A DNA stretch of 64,000 nt from Paracoccus seriniphilus (GTDB lineage: Bacteria; Pseudomonadota; Alphaproteobacteria; Rhodobacterales; Rhodobacteraceae): the NCBI RefSeq assembly GCF_028553745.1, contig NZ_CP067129.1:2152501-2216500 (forward strand). The letters run 5' to 3'. A model generated the notes under the pieces. That model searched no databases and was not told the DNA's origin. It saw only the letters and a program-made list of their open reading frames with translations. Below are positions 16,490-25,294 of the stretch, one piece after another. The stretch's first letter is position 1. Each line of letters opens with the position of its first letter. Both the position numbers and the translations under genes were made by a program.

Positions 16490-19171
16490 TTACGCCTCGG
16501 GCTCCGCCCGCCCGATCGAGGGTGGCTTGATCGGCAATCTGATCCTGAAGGCCGCGCCGCCCAGGCCCGGCAGATAGGAAATATCTCCCCCCAAAGCGAG
16601 CATGATTTCCCGGCAGATCGCCAGCCCCAGCCCCGCACCGCCCGCGCGGGCGGGGTCATTGAGACGGGCGAATTTTTCAAAGATCAGCGATTGGCGCGTT
16701 CCATCGATCCCCGATCCGTTGTCAACGATGTCGATCTGTGCGCCCGCACCATTGTCGCGCCGCACCCTGATTTTCAGCACCGGCCTTTCGGCATCGCAGT
16801 ATTTCCGGGAATTGGTGATCACATTGATCAGCACCTGCAACAGGCGGTCACTGTCGGTGATGACAACCAACTGTTCATCAGGAATATCCCGGTCGATGGT
16901 GAAGACCCGATCAGGACATGTGGCCGAGGCCGAAGAAAGCGCCCGCGTGATCAGGTCATGCAGGTTCACCACCCCAAAGGACATGCGGGCACGGCCACTT
17001 TCCAGAACCGACAGATCCAGCAGATCATCCAGCAAGCGCGTCAGCCGTCCGGCTTCCTCGTGGATGATCTCGGCAAAGCGGGTGCGCTCGGCCTCGGACA
17101 GATCCGGGGTCATCAGGATCTCGGAAAAGGCCCGGACCGAGGTCATGGGCGTGCGCAGTTCGTGGCTGATCTGGCCCAGAAATGCGTCCTTCTGGACCGA
17201 GAGCGCGGTCAATTTCTCGTTCGCCTCGCGCAATTGGGTCGCGGTCCGGGCCAGTTCGGCGGTCGCGGATTCCAGCCTCTGGGTTTCCTCCTTGGCGCGC
17301 TGCGCCTCATCCGCCACCTGCAACAGATCCGAAACCGTCAGCGCCGCGCCTCCTCCGACCCGGTCGATCATGGCGTGGGCGGTGGCCGCGCCGATCGTGC
17401 CGGAAAGCTTGCGCTCCAGCCGGGTCAGAAAGCGCGGCGTCAGATCGGGAAGATAGCCGGACTTGCCCTGTGCCACGGCCTCGGACTGAAAGAATCGCAG
17501 AGCGGCATCGGCCCCCCAGACGCGACGGCTCATGGCCAGCAAGGGTTCGGCGCGATCCTCGCCGCGCATCATCCTGCTGTGGCGGATCGGCTCGACCGAA
17601 CTGACAAAGGACAGGCCCTGCAGCCGCTCGACCGGATCGGGAAAACCGACAAGCGAACATCCCACGAAGGCCAGCGTGTTCAGCGACAGCGACAGGAAGA
17701 TGCTGAAGGCCAGCGGGTCCACGTCAGGCGGCAGACGGGGCATGGTGCCAATACCCACCGAAGGCAGAAAGATCATCACCATCCACAGCACGAAACCCGT
17801 GCCGACCCCGGCATAGGCTCCCCTCCGGTTCGCCCCCCGCCACAGCAGGCCGCCCAGCATCGCGGGCAGCACCTGTGCCATCCCGGTGAATGCCACCAGC
17901 CCCATCGCCGCCAGCGCCGCGGAACCGCCCGAAGCCTCGTGATAGACCCAACCGGCTCCGACGACGGCGACGATGGCAACCCGACGGGCATTCAGAACGA
18001 ATCCCCTGACGTCCTGGGCCTCGTCATCCTGACGTTCGTCACCCTCGGCACGCCGACGCAGGGCAAGCCAGCCCGGCACGATCCAATGGTTGGAAATCAT
18101 CGTCGACAGGGCAATGGCGCTGACCACCACCATGGATGTCGCCGCCGAGAACCCGCCCAGAAACACCAGAAAGGCCAGCAGGTCCCGATCCGCCGCCACC
18201 GGCAGGGTCAGCACGAACAGATCAGGGTTGGCACCGGCAGGCAACAGTTGCCGCCCCATGACCGCAATCGGCAGGACGAAGAGCGACATGGCGAACAGAT
18301 AGGCAGGAAAGGCCCATCCGGCGACATGCAGACGTTCCTCATCCGCGGCCTCGACCACCATCACCTGGAACATCCGCGGCAGGGTGATCAGGGCAGCGGC
18401 CGAAACCACGATCAGCGCCGTCCAGCGCCCCGGCTTCAGCAACCAGCCCTGTGCGAATTCGGGGTCGCGGCTCGCCTCGGTGATGCGCCCGAACATGTCG
18501 ACCGGACCGTCCGCCAGCCCCCAGACCACGAAAACACCCAGTGCCAGGAAGGCCAGCAATTTGACAATGGCCTCCAGCGCGATGGCCGTGACCACGCCGT
18601 GATGGCGCTCGTCCGCGGCCAGATTTCGGGTGCCGAACAGAATCGTGAACACGGCCAGCCCCGCCGCGACCCAAAGGCCTATCCCGCCCCCGAGCGCGCC
18701 CGAAAGCGGCGTCCCATGCGGGGTGTCGGTGGCAAAGACCTCGAAGGAAAGGCGCACCGATTGCAACTGCAGGGCGATATAGGGCGTGGCGGCAATGACC
18801 GCGATCAGGGTGATCAGCGCCGCCAGCGGGTTCGATTTGCCGAATCGCGCCGAGATCAGATCCGCGATCGAGGTGACATGATGCATCTTTGCAACCCGCA
18901 CCAGCCGGCGCAGCCCCCACCAGGCCCCCGCGCAGATGATGGTCGGCCCCAGGTAGATGGTCGCGAATTCCAGCCCGGATCGGGTCGCATAGCCCACCGC
19001 GCCATAAAAGGTCCAGGCCGAGCAATAGACCGAAAGCGACAGCGTATAGACCAGCGGATGGTCCAGCCAGCCGACCCGTCCGCGCGCGGCAGCACGATCT
19101 GCCGCAAATGCCACGGCGAACATCAGCACCACATAGGCCAGACAGCCCGCGACCAGCGCCTCAAACGGCAT
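16490..19171 (-). CDS. Sodium:solute symporter-histidine kinase fusion
   Basis: An 893-residue hybrid. Residues 1 to about 510 form a sodium/solute symporter (PutP-like) membrane domain of about 13 spans (for example YCSAWTFYGAVGYATRSG and SIADLISARFGKSNPLAAL). A cytosolic helical linker rich in Glu/Ala follows (about 600-650), then the kinase: QISHELRTPMTSVRAF with phospho-acceptor His670, an N box in INVITNSRKYCD, and G boxes DNGSGIDG and GAGLGLAICREIM. The architecture is that of CrbS-type kinases, which control acetyl-CoA synthetase. The ATG at 19171 is preferred because AAGG lies eight bases upstream; another ATG is at 19177. It overlaps the small membrane gene. Confidence 0.9.
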   Translation of the reverse strand: MPFEALVAGCLAYVVLMFAVAFAADRAAARGRVGWLDHPLVYTLSLSVYCSAWTFYGAVGYATRSGLEFATIYLGPTIICAGAWWGLRRLVRVAKMHHVTSIADLISARFGKSNPLAALITLIAVIAATPYIALQLQSVRLSFEVFATDTPHGTPLSGALGGGIGLWVAAGLAVFTILFGTRNLAADERHHGVVTAIALEAIVKLLAFLALGVFVVWGLADGPVDMFGRITEASRDPEFAQGWLLKPGRWTALIVVSAAALITLPRMFQVMVVEAADEERLHVAGWAFPAYLFAMSLFVLPIAVMGRQLLPAGANPDLFVLTLPVAADRDLLAFLVFLGGFSAATSMVVVSAIALSTMISNHWIVPGWLALRRRAEGDERQDDEAQDVRGFVLNARRVAIVAVVGAGWVYHEASGGSAALAAMGLVAFTGMAQVLPAMLGGLLWRGANRRGAYAGVGTGFVLWMVMIFLPSVGIGTMPRLPPDVDPLAFSIFLSLSLNTLAFVGCSLVGFPDPVERLQGLSFVSSVEPIRHSRMMRGEDRAEPLLAMSRRVWGADAALRFFQSEAVAQGKSGYLPDLTPRFLTRLERKLSGTIGAATAHAMIDRVGGGAALTVSDLLQVADEAQRAKEETQRLESATAELARTATQLREANEKLTALSVQKDAFLGQISHELRTPMTSVRAFSEILMTPDLSEAERTRFAEIIHEEAGRLTRLLDDLLDLSVLESGRARMSFGVVNLHDLITRALSSASATCPDRVFTIDRDIPDEQLVVITDSDRLLQVLINVITNSRKYCDAERPVLKIRVRRDNGAGAQIDIVDNGSGIDGTRQSLIFEKFARLNDPARAGGAGLGLAICREIMLALGGDISYLPGLGGAAFRIRLPIKPPSIGRAEPEA

Positions 19172-19469
19172 TGTCATCGCCTTTTTCGGATGAGGCTTCC
19201 CGGCCATGCTCTGCCGCATCAGCCTCGGCACGCATTGTCGCCGCTTCCGAACGCAACAAGGCCCGGTGCAACAGGCGAATGGACAGTATCAGGCAGGCCC
19301 ATAACGCGAAGAACCAGGTCGCCCCGCCGCCGAAACTGACCAGCCGCGGCATCCACCAGACCGGCACGAAGATCGCAAGCGCCGCGACAACCGGCAGTAT
19401 CCGCGCCACATCGCCCAGCCTGCGGCGGCGGAACGAGGCGCGCTCAAGGAACAGCGGGCGGTCCGGCAT
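19161..19469 (-). CDS. Small two-span membrane protein in the sensor operon
   Basis: A 102-residue protein with two hydrophobic segments, about residues 23-40 and 48-65, a basic N terminus (RASFRRRRLGD) and a charged C-terminal tail after residue 70. I do not recognise the family. Position resembles the small membrane proteins (DUF4212-like) that accompany symporter-type kinases or acetate permeases, so it may be a subunit or accessory of the kinase membrane domain; that is inference. Its ATG overlaps the response regulator stop (TGATG), and its stop overlaps the kinase start. Confidence 0.75.
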   Translation of the reverse strand: MPDRPLFLERASFRRRRLGDVARILPVVAALAIFVPVWWMPRLVSFGGGATWFFALWACLILSIRLLHRALLRSEAATMRAEADAAEHGREASSEKGDDNAV

Positions 19470-19828
19470 CAGTCCAGGAACTGGCGCACGGTGGCGCGCA
19501 ATTCGTCATTGGCAAAGGGCTTGGCCAACACGACATCGGCCTGTTGCGCGGAATCGGCCCCCTGCCCGCGTGCGGTCAGCATCAGCACCGGGGTCGAGGC
19601 AAGCTGGGGGTCGTCATCGCCGCGCAGATCCGCCAGGATCTCTGCCCCCGAACGATTGGGCAGCATCAGGTCCAGAATGATCAGGCGCGGCCGCGCATCG
19701 CGGATCTTTTCGATGCCGCCAATCCCGTCGGGATGCAGTTGCACCTGCCATCCGTCACGAGTCAGAATGAACCGCAGCGCTTCGGCAATATTCGGCTCGT
19801 CCTCGATCATCAGGATATCAGGCGGCAT
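19469..19828 (-). CDS. Single-domain response regulator
   Basis: A 119-residue CheY-like receiver with no output domain. The acidic pocket is E9/D10 in MIEDEP, the phospho-acceptor is D53 in ILDLMLP, the switch Thr is in LMLTARG, and the Lys in VVLAKPF. The start at 19828 places the receiver fold at residue 4; the frame is open further upstream without family resemblance. It is the first gene of the operon with the small membrane protein and the kinase, and should take phosphate from the kinase. Without an output domain it would act through a partner or as a phosphate sink. Confidence 0.9.
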   Translation of the reverse strand: MPPDILMIEDEPNIAEALRFILTRDGWQVQLHPDGIGGIEKIRDARPRLIILDLMLPNRSGAEILADLRGDDDPQLASTPVLMLTARGQGADSAQQADVVLAKPFANDELRATVRQFLD

Positions 19829-19925
19829 CAGCGTGGCGCAGCTCCCATGGTTGCGACGTCCAGCAATGATGAGACGGATATCCTGTTCTGTCAAAGAAGG
19901 ATTTCCTGTTCGCGCCAACACAGCC

Positions 19926-21200
19926 CTAGGCTGTAGAAAGGATCGACGGCTCGCGTCTGGCTCCGCATTCCCGCCGCGGGCAGATCCGGCAGGCCGGCCC
20001 GATCGGCACCGGCCCGGCACCGGCCTGTGCCCTTTCGGGATCATAGGGCAGGATCAGCATCAGCGCCTGCGTCAGAACCGGGCCGGTCACCCCTTGGGGC
20101 TGGCTGCGGACGGCCAGGCTCAGCGTGGCAAAGCGTCGGCCCTCGGGCGTCAGGACATGATGCGACAGCGCCAGATGAGGCTGGGCCAGAGCCTGATAGA
20201 GCGGCCAGAGCGGGCAGGAATCCACCGGGCGGGGCAAGGGAAAACCATCCGTCGGACGGCGTAGGGTCAGGCTGCCCGAACCGTCGCAGATCAACAGACC
20301 CGCACGTTCGAACCCCGCCGGGCGCAGGATGGCCAGCCGCCGCATCACCAAGTCCAGCGGTCGGCCCAGCATGGCGGCGATCTGCACGGGGTCACCGCTT
20401 TCCGCGGCGGCGGCGCTCAGGGCCTCATCCGGCAGCGCCTCGGCATCCTCTTGAAAGCGCTCCAGATGCTGTTCGGCCATCATTCGCGCGACATCCGAGG
20501 CCAGGTCGTCGGATTCGGAAATCGGCGGAAAGCCCGCCATCATCCATGCCTCGACCTCTTCCTGCGGGGTATGGATGCTGCCTTCGGTCTCGAAACTGTC
20601 CAGATAGCGCACCAGTGCCTGGGCCGTATGGGACAGACGCAGGCTGTCCTGATTGAGGTTGTCGTGAAAACGCTGCCGCCATTCATCCGGTATCTCGTCA
20701 CCCTCTGACAGGATCGACGCGGTCGAACGCAGCGAGGTGACGGCCGACAGAACTTCGTGCAGCGTCGTCAGCAGATAGGGATCCTGCGTCATCCGGTCAG
20801 AAAGATCGACCAACTGCGCGGACAGAGCCTCGGCCTGTCGTGATGTCGTCACCACCACCGAGGCCCATCCGGGAAAACGGGCCAGAAACTCTGTCGCATG
20901 ATCCAGTTCGGGCAACGGTTCGGCCATTCCGGGGGGCAAACGCGCCGCCGCCTCGCGCAGGGCGGCAATACGTGCCTCTTCGCGGCCCTCGGCCAGTTCT
21001 TCAGAAGCTACGCCCAGCACTTCAGCCAGCCTTGCAACCAAGGCCTCACCGGCGGGGCGGTGGTTGTGCTCGATCAGATTCAGATAGGCGGGGGAAATCC
21101 CGGCGGCGCGGGCAACATCGGCCTGTCGCATGGACAGCGACAGGCGCCTTTCCCGAATGCGGGTCCCCGTCAGGACATGTCTGGCGCTGCGCGATTTCAT
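19926..21200 (-). CDS. XRE-family regulator with Cys-rich C terminus, ScfR-like
   Basis: A 424-residue transcription regulator. An XRE helix-turn-helix lies at about residues 8-65 (TRIRERRLSLSMRQADVARA, ISPAYLNLIEHNHRP). The rest matches the short-chain acyl-CoA/fatty acid regulator group (ScfR, DUF2083-type), ending with a Cys cluster CRICPRREC that could bind metal or an Fe-S centre. The start at 21200 puts the HTH at the N terminus as in relatives. It lies directly upstream of the response regulator, small membrane and symporter-kinase genes on the same strand, separated by 97 bases, which suggests a shared link to acetate/propionate metabolism. Confidence 0.85.
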   Translation of the reverse strand: MKSRSARHVLTGTRIRERRLSLSMRQADVARAAGISPAYLNLIEHNHRPAGEALVARLAEVLGVASEELAEGREEARIAALREAAARLPPGMAEPLPELDHATEFLARFPGWASVVVTTSRQAEALSAQLVDLSDRMTQDPYLLTTLHEVLSAVTSLRSTASILSEGDEIPDEWRQRFHDNLNQDSLRLSHTAQALVRYLDSFETEGSIHTPQEEVEAWMMAGFPPISESDDLASDVARMMAEQHLERFQEDAEALPDEALSAAAAESGDPVQIAAMLGRPLDLVMRRLAILRPAGFERAGLLICDGSGSLTLRRPTDGFPLPRPVDSCPLWPLYQALAQPHLALSHHVLTPEGRRFATLSLAVRSQPQGVTGPVLTQALMLILPYDPERAQAGAGPVPIGPACRICPRRECGARREPSILSTA

Positions 21201-21259
21201 GCCCCTATTGAAACCCCGCCGCGCATCCGAGGCAAGCGGCTTGCGCCAGCCGCCCCCGA

Positions 21260-22117
21260 TCAGAGCACGATGCCGTGGCGCCCGGCCAGATCGGTGAACA
21301 ACTGCCAGGCCACACGGCCCGAGCGTCCGCCACGCGTGGCCTGCCATTCGATCGCCTCGGCACGCAGCGTCTCGTCGTCGATCTTCAGATCATAGGCATC
21401 GCAATAGCCGCGCACCATCGCCAGATATTCGTCCTGACTGCAGGGATGGAAGCCCAGCCACAGGCCGAAACGGTCCGACAGGGATACCTTTTCCTCGACC
21501 GCTTCACCGGGATGGATGGCCGAGGCGCGCTCATTGTCGATCATGTCGCGCGGCATCAGGTGACGCCGGTTCGAGGTCGCATAGAGAATCACATTCGACG
21601 GCCGGCCGCTGATGCCGCCATCCAGAACCGCTTTCAGCGATTTGTATTGCGTGTCGTCATGGCTGAAGGACAGGTCGTCGGAGAACAGCAGAAAGCGCTT
21701 GTCGGTCGCACGCCCCAGAATCGCCAGCAACCTGCCGACCGAACCCAGATCCTCGCGCGCGATCTCGACCAGCACCAAAGGCAGGCCCTGCGAGACAGCC
21801 TCGGCATGAACCGCCTTGACCAGCGAGGATTTCCCCATGCCGCGCGCGCCCCAGAGCAGGGCGTTATTGGCACCAAACCCCCGCGCGAATTGCAGGGTAT
21901 TGGCCAGCAGCGTTTCCTTGGCGCGTTCAATGCCGACCAATTGCACCAGATCGACGCGTGATACCGTGTCCACCGGCACCAGCATGTCCGGGTCAGCGCG
22001 CCAGACATAGGCGGTCGCCTCGGTGAAGCTGGGGGCAGGCTGTGGGGCCGGAGCCAGTCGCTCCAGCGCCTCGGCAATCCGCGTCAACGCATCCGATGAC
22101 ATCCCCGTATCCTTCAT
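21260..22117 (-). CDS. DUF815-family AAA-type ATP-binding protein
   Basis: A protein of about 285 residues with the DUF815 layout. The Walker A motif is ALLWGARGMGKSSLVKAVHA, the Walker B region FLLFSDDLSF, sensor 1 VILYATSNRRHLMP, and the C-terminal part TRGGRSGRVAWQLFTDL with an Arg-rich helix. Such ATPases are widespread but lack a known substrate. The N terminus is uncertain: ATGs at 22132, 22117 and 22102 are in frame, and AAGGA-type sites precede the latter two. It follows tatC by a short gap on the same strand, so it may be expressed with the tat genes. Confidence 0.88.
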   Translation of the reverse strand: MKDTGMSSDALTRIAEALERLAPAPQPAPSFTEATAYVWRADPDMLVPVDTVSRVDLVQLVGIERAKETLLANTLQFARGFGANNALLWGARGMGKSSLVKAVHAEAVSQGLPLVLVEIAREDLGSVGRLLAILGRATDKRFLLFSDDLSFSHDDTQYKSLKAVLDGGISGRPSNVILYATSNRRHLMPRDMIDNERASAIHPGEAVEEKVSLSDRFGLWLGFHPCSQDEYLAMVRGYCDAYDLKIDDETLRAEAIEWQATRGGRSGRVAWQLFTDLAGRHGIVL

Positions 22118-22145
22118 GGCCCCGTCCTTCATTCCCCAGTGTCCT

Positions 22146-23006
22146 TCATTCCTCAGTGTCGTCCCACAGCCCCTGCGCGCGCAGTTCGGCTTCGCGCTTT
22201 TTCTCGATCCGGCGCACCAGATGGATCGAAATCTCGTAAAGCCCGAAGACGACCACGAACAGAACCACCTGCGAAATCACATCGGGCGGCGTCGCAAAGG
22301 CGGCCAGCACGAGAATCGCCACGACGGCATAACGACGCACCGAGGCAAGCCCTTCGGCAGACACCAGACCGGCCTTGCCCATCAAGGTCAGCAGGACCGG
22401 CAGCTGAAAGCTGAGTCCGAAGGCCAGGATGAACTTGGTGGTCAGCGACAGATATTCATCGACCGAACCCTGAAAGACGATGGCCGCCATCGGGTTGTCG
22501 CCGGCAGCGCCCGCCGTGCCGTCATCCGGCAGTGTCAGCGGCCCCTGCTGAAAGCCCAGGAAGAAATCATAGGCCATGGGCAGGATGATGTAATAGGCAA
22601 ATGCCGCGCCCAGAAAGAACATGATCGGCGAGGCCAGAAGGAACGGCAGGAATGCCTGTTTCTCATTGCGATACAGGCCCGGCGCAACGAAGCGCCACAT
22701 CTGATAAGCGATGACCGGAAAGGCCAGCGCGAAACCGCCCAACAGCGAAATGCGGATGGCGACAAAGAAACCTTCCTGCAATTTCAAAAGGATAAGGCCA
22801 CATTCCTGTTCCCGCGCCTCAAGCGCGTGACAGATCGGCTGTGTCAGGAAATTGTAGATCGGGTTCCAGACCGTATAGCACAGGACCATTGCCACCATGA
22901 AGGCGATCATCGACCAGATGATGCGCGTGCGCAGTTCGGCCAGATGCTCGATCAGCGGGGCCGAGCTGTCGTCCAGATCATCGTCCTGTTCGGTTTTTGC
23001 CGTCAC
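22146..23006 (-). CDS. tatC: Twin-arginine translocase subunit TatC
   Basis: TatC is the signal-peptide receptor of the Tat system in the inner membrane. The 286-residue protein has six predicted spans and the family segments [19 protein letters not shown] at the N terminus and [20 protein letters not shown] near the C terminus. The start is a GTG at 23006 (GTGACGGCA), one base after the tatB stop, so it relies on coupling. It completes tatA-tatB-tatC. Confidence 0.97.
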   Translation of the reverse strand: MTAKTEQDDDLDDSSAPLIEHLAELRTRIIWSMIAFMVAMVLCYTVWNPIYNFLTQPICHALEAREQECGLILLKLQEGFFVAIRISLLGGFALAFPVIAYQMWRFVAPGLYRNEKQAFLPFLLASPIMFFLGAAFAYYIILPMAYDFFLGFQQGPLTLPDDGTAGAAGDNPMAAIVFQGSVDEYLSLTTKFILAFGLSFQLPVLLTLMGKAGLVSAEGLASVRRYAVVAILVLAAFATPPDVISQVVLFVVVFGLYEISIHLVRRIEKKREAELRAQGLWDDTEE

Positions 23007-23007
23007 G

Positions 23008-23490
23008 TCAGTCGTCTTTCATGTCACTGCGCCGCACGGCATGAAGCTGCCGCGCCCCCGCAGGCTGGGTCGCTTCGGATGTGGCAGGGGCAGCCGGTGC
23101 TGGCGCAGAAGCGCCAGTCTTGCCCTCTTCCGGAGCCTTGGCCCCGGAGGGTCCGGTCCCGAGGCCCGGATCCGGCTTGGCCGTCTCTTTCGGGCCGGGA
23201 ACCTTGGGATCCCATTTCTCGAAACGCTCTGCGGCGCGATCCAGCGCGTCCAGCCCCAATGCCTTTTTCGAAGTCAGCGATTTCATGTCGCGCAAGCTGC
23301 CCGCGGCCTCATCCAGCCCAGAACCCTTGGCGGCATCTTCCATCGCCGAGGTGAATTCGCGCGCCATTCCCCGCGCCTTGGCGGTAAAGCGCCCCAGCGA
23401 ATGGAACAGATGCGGCAGATCCTTGGGACCGACCACGATCAGCGCCACAACGCCAATCACCAAAAGCTCGGTCCAGCCGATATCGAACAT
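23008..23490 (-). CDS. tatB: Twin-arginine translocase subunit TatB
   Basis: A 160-residue protein with one N-terminal span and amphipathic helix ([20 protein letters not shown], then [15 protein letters not shown]). The Glu in the first span and the GPKDLP hinge distinguish TatB from TatA. The C-terminal 60 residues are Pro/Ala-rich and likely disordered. TatB works with TatC in binding twin-arginine signals. It follows tatA by 22 bases. Confidence 0.96.
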   Translation of the reverse strand: MFDIGWTELLVIGVVALIVVGPKDLPHLFHSLGRFTAKARGMAREFTSAMEDAAKGSGLDEAAGSLRDMKSLTSKKALGLDALDRAAERFEKWDPKVPGPKETAKPDPGLGTGPSGAKAPEEGKTGASAPAPAAPATSEATQPAGARQLHAVRRSDMKDD

Positions 23491-23512
23491 GATGTGCCGC
23501 GCCCCGTCCGAA

Positions 23513-23746
23513 TCAGCTGCGGTCGGTGTTGTTCGGCGTCACGTCGCGCGCCTGTTCACCGGGCGTATCCGTGGTGTCCTCGACGGCTTTTTCGATCTCT
23601 TCCGAGCCGTCCTTGACGCCTTTCTTGAAGGCCGTGATACCCTTGCCCACTTCTCCCATGAGGGACGAAATCTTGCCACGTCCGAACAGGACCAGCACGA
23701 CAACCGCGATCAGAAGAAGGCCGGGAAGGCCGATATTGTTCAGCAT
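23513..23746 (-). CDS. tatA: Twin-arginine translocase subunit TatA
   Basis: A 77-residue pore-forming subunit: short N-terminal span ([20 protein letters not shown]), the FGRGK hinge, amphipathic helix ([20 protein letters not shown]) and an acidic soluble tail. It is the first gene of the tatABC operon and is divergent from the MarC gene at 23905; the 158 bases between hold the promoter and no visible special element. Confidence 0.96.
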   Translation of the reverse strand: MLNNIGLPGLLLIAVVVLVLFGRGKISSLMGEVGKGITAFKKGVKDGSEEIEKAVEDTTDTPGEQARDVTPNNTDRS

Positions 23747-23904
23747 ACGAAACTCCCTTGTCGGACGGATCCTCCGCCCGCGGGTCAGATTTAGGGCCTT
23801 GCAGGCAGGATTGCAAAGCCCGAATCGGTCACGATTGAGTTCGGGCGCATTCTATTTTCGGTTCCTGCGCTTGGCAGAGCATCCGACGCGGGCGATAAGG
23901 TGGC

Positions 23905-24522
23905 ATGGACCTGTCGCTTTACATCACCGCATTCGTCACGCTGTTCGTGGTCATCGACCCGATCGGGCTGACCCCGATCTTCATTGCGCTGACCCCCGGA
24001 ATGAATGCCGCGCAGCGCCGCCATATCGGCTTTCGCGCCGTGGTCATTGCCGCCGTGCTTCTGATGCTGTTCGGTGTTGCGGGCGAAGCGATCCTGTCTG
24101 CCGTCGGCATTTCGATCTCGGCCTTTCGTGTCGCAGGCGGCATGCTGCTGTTCCTGACCGCCCTCGACATGCTGTTCGAAAGGCGCACCGAACGTCGCGA
24201 GGGTCAGGGCAGCGCCGATCCCGAGGCGCAGGACCCTTCGGTCTTTCCGCTGGCCATGCCGCTGCTGGCCGGACCGGGCGCATTGGCCACGATGATTCTG
24301 CTGGGCGGACAGGACAGCGGCTGGCTGCATCTGTTGCTGATCAATCTGGTGATGCTGGCAGTGCTGCTGATCGCGATGGTGCTGTTTCACCTGTCCACCC
24401 CGCTGGCACGGGTTCTGGGGCGCACCGGTGTCATGGTCGTCACCCGTCTGCTGGGCATGTTGCTGGCCGCGCTTTCCGTCCAGTTCGTCTTTGACGGATT
24501 GAAGGGATCGGGGCTGTTCTGA
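23905..24522 (+). CDS. MarC-family integral membrane protein
   Basis: A 205-residue protein with six predicted spans, the MarC/UPF0056 fold. Family segments are TLFVVIDPIGLTPIFIALTP at the N terminus, FPLAMPLLAGPGALATMILL in the middle and RLLGMLLAALSVQFVFDGL at the end. The function is unresolved; the earlier link to multiple antibiotic resistance was withdrawn for E. coli MarC. Its last base overlaps the ATG of the protease gene, so the two are coupled. Confidence 0.92.
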   Translation: MDLSLYITAFVTLFVVIDPIGLTPIFIALTPGMNAAQRRHIGFRAVVIAAVLLMLFGVAGEAILSAVGISISAFRVAGGMLLFLTALDMLFERRTERREGQGSADPEAQDPSVFPLAMPLLAGPGALATMILLGGQDSGWLHLLLINLVMLAVLLIAMVLFHLSTPLARVLGRTGVMVVTRLLGMLLAALSVQFVFDGLKGSGLF

Positions 24523-25097
24523 TGGCGACCGATGACGGCATGCGGCTGGCCTATTACATCGTGCTTCTGGTGGTGATCGGCGGCGCAGTGCTGTTCGAAC
24601 TGTCTGGTCGCGGCAGCAAGGCGTTGCGGCAGTTGGGCCTGTGGGTCGTGATCTTTGCCGGCGCGTTCTTTGCCTCGGAACTGTGGATGAATGGCGGCCT
24701 GTCCGGTCAGCGACAGATGGTCACCAGTGGCGGGCGCATCGAGATCCCCGCCTCGCGGGACGGGCATTTTCACCTGACCGCGCAGCTGAATGGCGTCCCG
24801 GTCCGATTCATCGTCGATACCGGTGCCTCATCCATCGCCCTTGGCCCGGAAGACGCGCGACGCATCGGTATCGACACCGGAGATCTGGCCTATATCGGCA
24901 CCGCCATGACCGCCAACGGTCAGGTCAAGACCGCGCCCGTGACCATCGACGAGCTGGCCATCGGCGATATCCTCGACCGCAATGTCCGGGCCTGGGTCAT
25001 CGATGGTGATCTCGACGGCTCCTTGCTGGGCATGTCCTATCTGCGGACATTCGCCCGCGTCAGCTTTGAAAGCGATCTGCTGATTCTGCAGCGCTGA
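24522..25097 (+). CDS. Membrane-anchored retropepsin-like aspartic protease
   Basis: A 191-residue protein of the clan AA, TIGR02281-type family. Two N-terminal hydrophobic segments (about 10-25 and 40-55) anchor it; the periplasmic part from about residue 75 holds a single active-site motif FIVDTGASSIALG and the later LDGSLLGMSYLR, as in retropepsins that act as dimers. The role is unknown in bacteria; related alphaproteobacterial enzymes process membrane or stress proteins. It is coupled to the MarC gene by a one-base overlap and ends 43 bases before the TPP riboswitch. Confidence 0.88.
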   Translation: MATDDGMRLAYYIVLLVVIGGAVLFELSGRGSKALRQLGLWVVIFAGAFFASELWMNGGLSGQRQMVTSGGRIEIPASRDGHFHLTAQLNGVPVRFIVDTGASSIALGPEDARRIGIDTGDLAYIGTAMTANGQVKTAPVTIDELAIGDILDRNVRAWVIDGDLDGSLLGMSYLRTFARVSFESDLLILQR

Positions 25098-25140
25098 GGC
25101 TCTTGCCAGGCGCATCGCCCTGTCCTATCGTCGCGCCATT

Positions 25141-25226
25141 CCGTTGGGGTGCCCTGCTTGTCGGGGCTGAGAGGCCGCGTGCCAACCCATCGAACCTGAT
25201 CCGGGCAATGCCGGCGTAGGGAACGG
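25141..25226 (+). ncRNA. TPP riboswitch (THI element)
   Basis: P1 is formed by CCGTT (25141-25145) and AACGG (25222-25226). The invariant thiamine-binding landmarks are present: GGGGTGCCC, CTGAGA at 25167-25172, ACCCATCGAACCTGATC around 25185-25201, and TAGGGAACGG at the 3' side. It precedes thiD by 68 bases. In Gram-negative bacteria such elements usually hide the ribosome site when TPP is bound; the thiD site GGAGGA is at 25285-25290. A GTGGC/GCCAC pair at about 25234-25253 could be part of the expression platform, which is inference. Confidence 0.97.
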
Positions 25227-25294
25227 AGACAGAGTGGCCCCAGATCGCGCCACATCTCTTTGTCCCATGCCGCATCCCGAAAACGGAGGACGGC

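Noticed and set aside
16346..19339. Open frame of about 997 codons on the plus strand opposite the symporter-kinase gene
   Set aside because: It is antisense to a clearly coding gene, rich in Arg/Gln/His/Pro as expected for high-GC shadow frames, and has no domain or ribosome site.
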